Shown: piece by piece, positions 5,663 to 6,160 of the stretch
Position numbering within the stretch: the first letter of the stretch is position 1
How the letters are laid out: the number at the start of each line of letters is the position of its first letter
Assembly (NCBI GenBank): GCA_007127175.1
Contig: SKZX01000231.1
Location: 1-6,160, forward strand
Reading direction: 5' to 3'
Source of the DNA: Desulfobacterales bacterium
GTDB taxonomy: Bacteria; Desulfobacterota; Desulfobacteria; Desulfobacterales; Desulfosalsimonadaceae
Length of the DNA: 6,160 nucleotides
Translations under genes and position numbers: made by a program
Notes under the pieces: generated by a model
Seen by the model: the letters and a program-made list of their open reading frames with translations, nothing else
What the model was told of the DNA's origin: nothing
Database searches by the model: none

Positions 5663-6160
5663 TTAAATGTAGTCTTCGAGCTTATAAAGCAGGTCCGGGC
5701 GCTCGTCAAAGAATTGCTTCAAAAATCGCTCCTGGGGTTTTTCACTGATTGTTTTGGGAATTTCATCGAGAAACATGATGTAACTGGGGACGCTGTTTGC
5801 TTCCAGACCTTTGCGCGCGCAGTCAAAAATATTGGCCGGGTCCGGCGTCCTGCCGTCAAAAAGAACGATTCCGGCAACAAGGTCGGATTCCCCGGGAGCG
5901 CCGCCGGCAGACGGTATGCCGAAAACAGACACCTCACTGACATCCGGGTGCTCGCCGATGACTTTTTCCACGGTATCGGGTTGAATGAAATCGCCGGCCC
6001 GCCTGAGACCGCCGCCGGCGCGATAATCGAAAAAGAACCAGCCGTTTTCATCAACATGGGCAATGTCCCCCGTCCGGTTCCAGCCGCCGAGTGTTTTTTT
6101 GGTGCTGGCTTCAGGGTTGTCGAAGTAATTGACAAAAGCGCTGACGCCTTTCGGCTTGGC
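5663..6160 (-). CDS. AMP-forming acyl-CoA synthetase (CaiC/FadD-like), C-terminal part (5' end outside window)
   Basis: The frame is open from the right edge and ends at TAA 5665-5663, leaving 165 residues. They are the end of the large domain and the mobile C-terminal domain of an ANL-superfamily ligase, which makes acyl-AMP from a carboxylic acid and ATP and then the CoA thioester. The ATP-ribose Asp is Asp32 in WNRTGDIA (27-34). The hinge follows at DYRAGGGLRRAGDFI (45-59; normally D-x-R...R-x-G-E-x-I). HPDVSEVSVFGIPS (71-84) is the standard C-terminal block. The catalytic lysine of the last motif is Lys141 in IPKTISEKPQ (134-143), where most relatives have Gly before it and this has Glu. 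The GTG at 5971 is an internal codon, not a start. The pattern resembles crotonobetaine/carnitine-CoA and FadD-type ligases; the acid used cannot be told without the large domain. It lies on the same strand as the operon, 279 bp from the SDR start. Confidence 0.88.
   Translation of the reverse strand, partial: AKPKGVSAFVNYFDNPEASTKKTLGGWNRTGDIAHVDENGWFFFDYRAGGGLRRAGDFIQPDTVEKVIGEHPDVSEVSVFGIPSAGGAPGESDLVAGIVLFDGRTPDPANIFDCARKGLEANSVPSYIMFLDEIPKTISEKPQERFLKQFFDERPDLLYKLEDYI

Noticed and set aside
5413..5709. 98-codon - strand frame between the CoA ligase and the SDR
   Set aside because: It overlaps the ligase 3' end and covers the operon promoter, and has no motif.

Overview
The window looks like a piece of a strictly anaerobic, Desulfobacterota-type (sulfate-reducer or syntroph-like) chromosome. 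This is an inference from gene content: a ModE-type molybdate regulator, a two-domain nitroreductase, a split transketolase, an SCP2-like protein, the start of a FixC-like flavoprotein and a CoA ligase of the CaiC/FadD kind. Base composition is moderate and there are good Shine-Dalgarno sites. No rRNA, tRNA, CRISPR array, insertion sequence, phage or plasmid gene is visible.

Layout. On the + strand, 1-437 is the C-terminal part of a ModE-like protein (two TOBE/Mop domains; its DNA-binding half lies before the window). It is followed by a complete nitroreductase-family flavoprotein (553-1413). From 1414 to 1758 there is no intact gene, but the - strand keeps the recognisable N-terminus of a FAD-dependent oxidoreductase that has lost its start codon and the rest of its body. 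On the - strand, reading right to left, comes a compact four-gene operon: an extended SDR sugar-epimerase-like protein (5383-4427), transketolase N-half (4414-3569), transketolase C-half (3550-2540) and an SCP2-like protein (2538-1759). Gaps are 12, 18 and 1 nt. The flavoprotein remnant sits right after it and was probably once a fifth gene. A very good sigma-70-type promoter (5434-5462) lies in front of the operon. Further upstream, on the same strand, is the C-terminal domain of an AMP-forming acyl-CoA synthetase that runs off the right edge (5663-6160).

How the genes may work together. The two transketolase halves should form one TPP enzyme moving two-carbon ketol units, and the SDR next to them probably acts on the NDP-sugar or other hydroxy substrate or product. 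The tightly coupled SCP2-like protein, the CoA ligase upstream and the flavoprotein remnant downstream point towards lipids or acyl-CoAs rather than central sugar metabolism. The most interesting open question is whether this is a dedicated pathway joining C2-ketol transfer to a lipid-like or unusual sugar product. The sequence alone does not settle the substrate, and no clearly new system is proven here.
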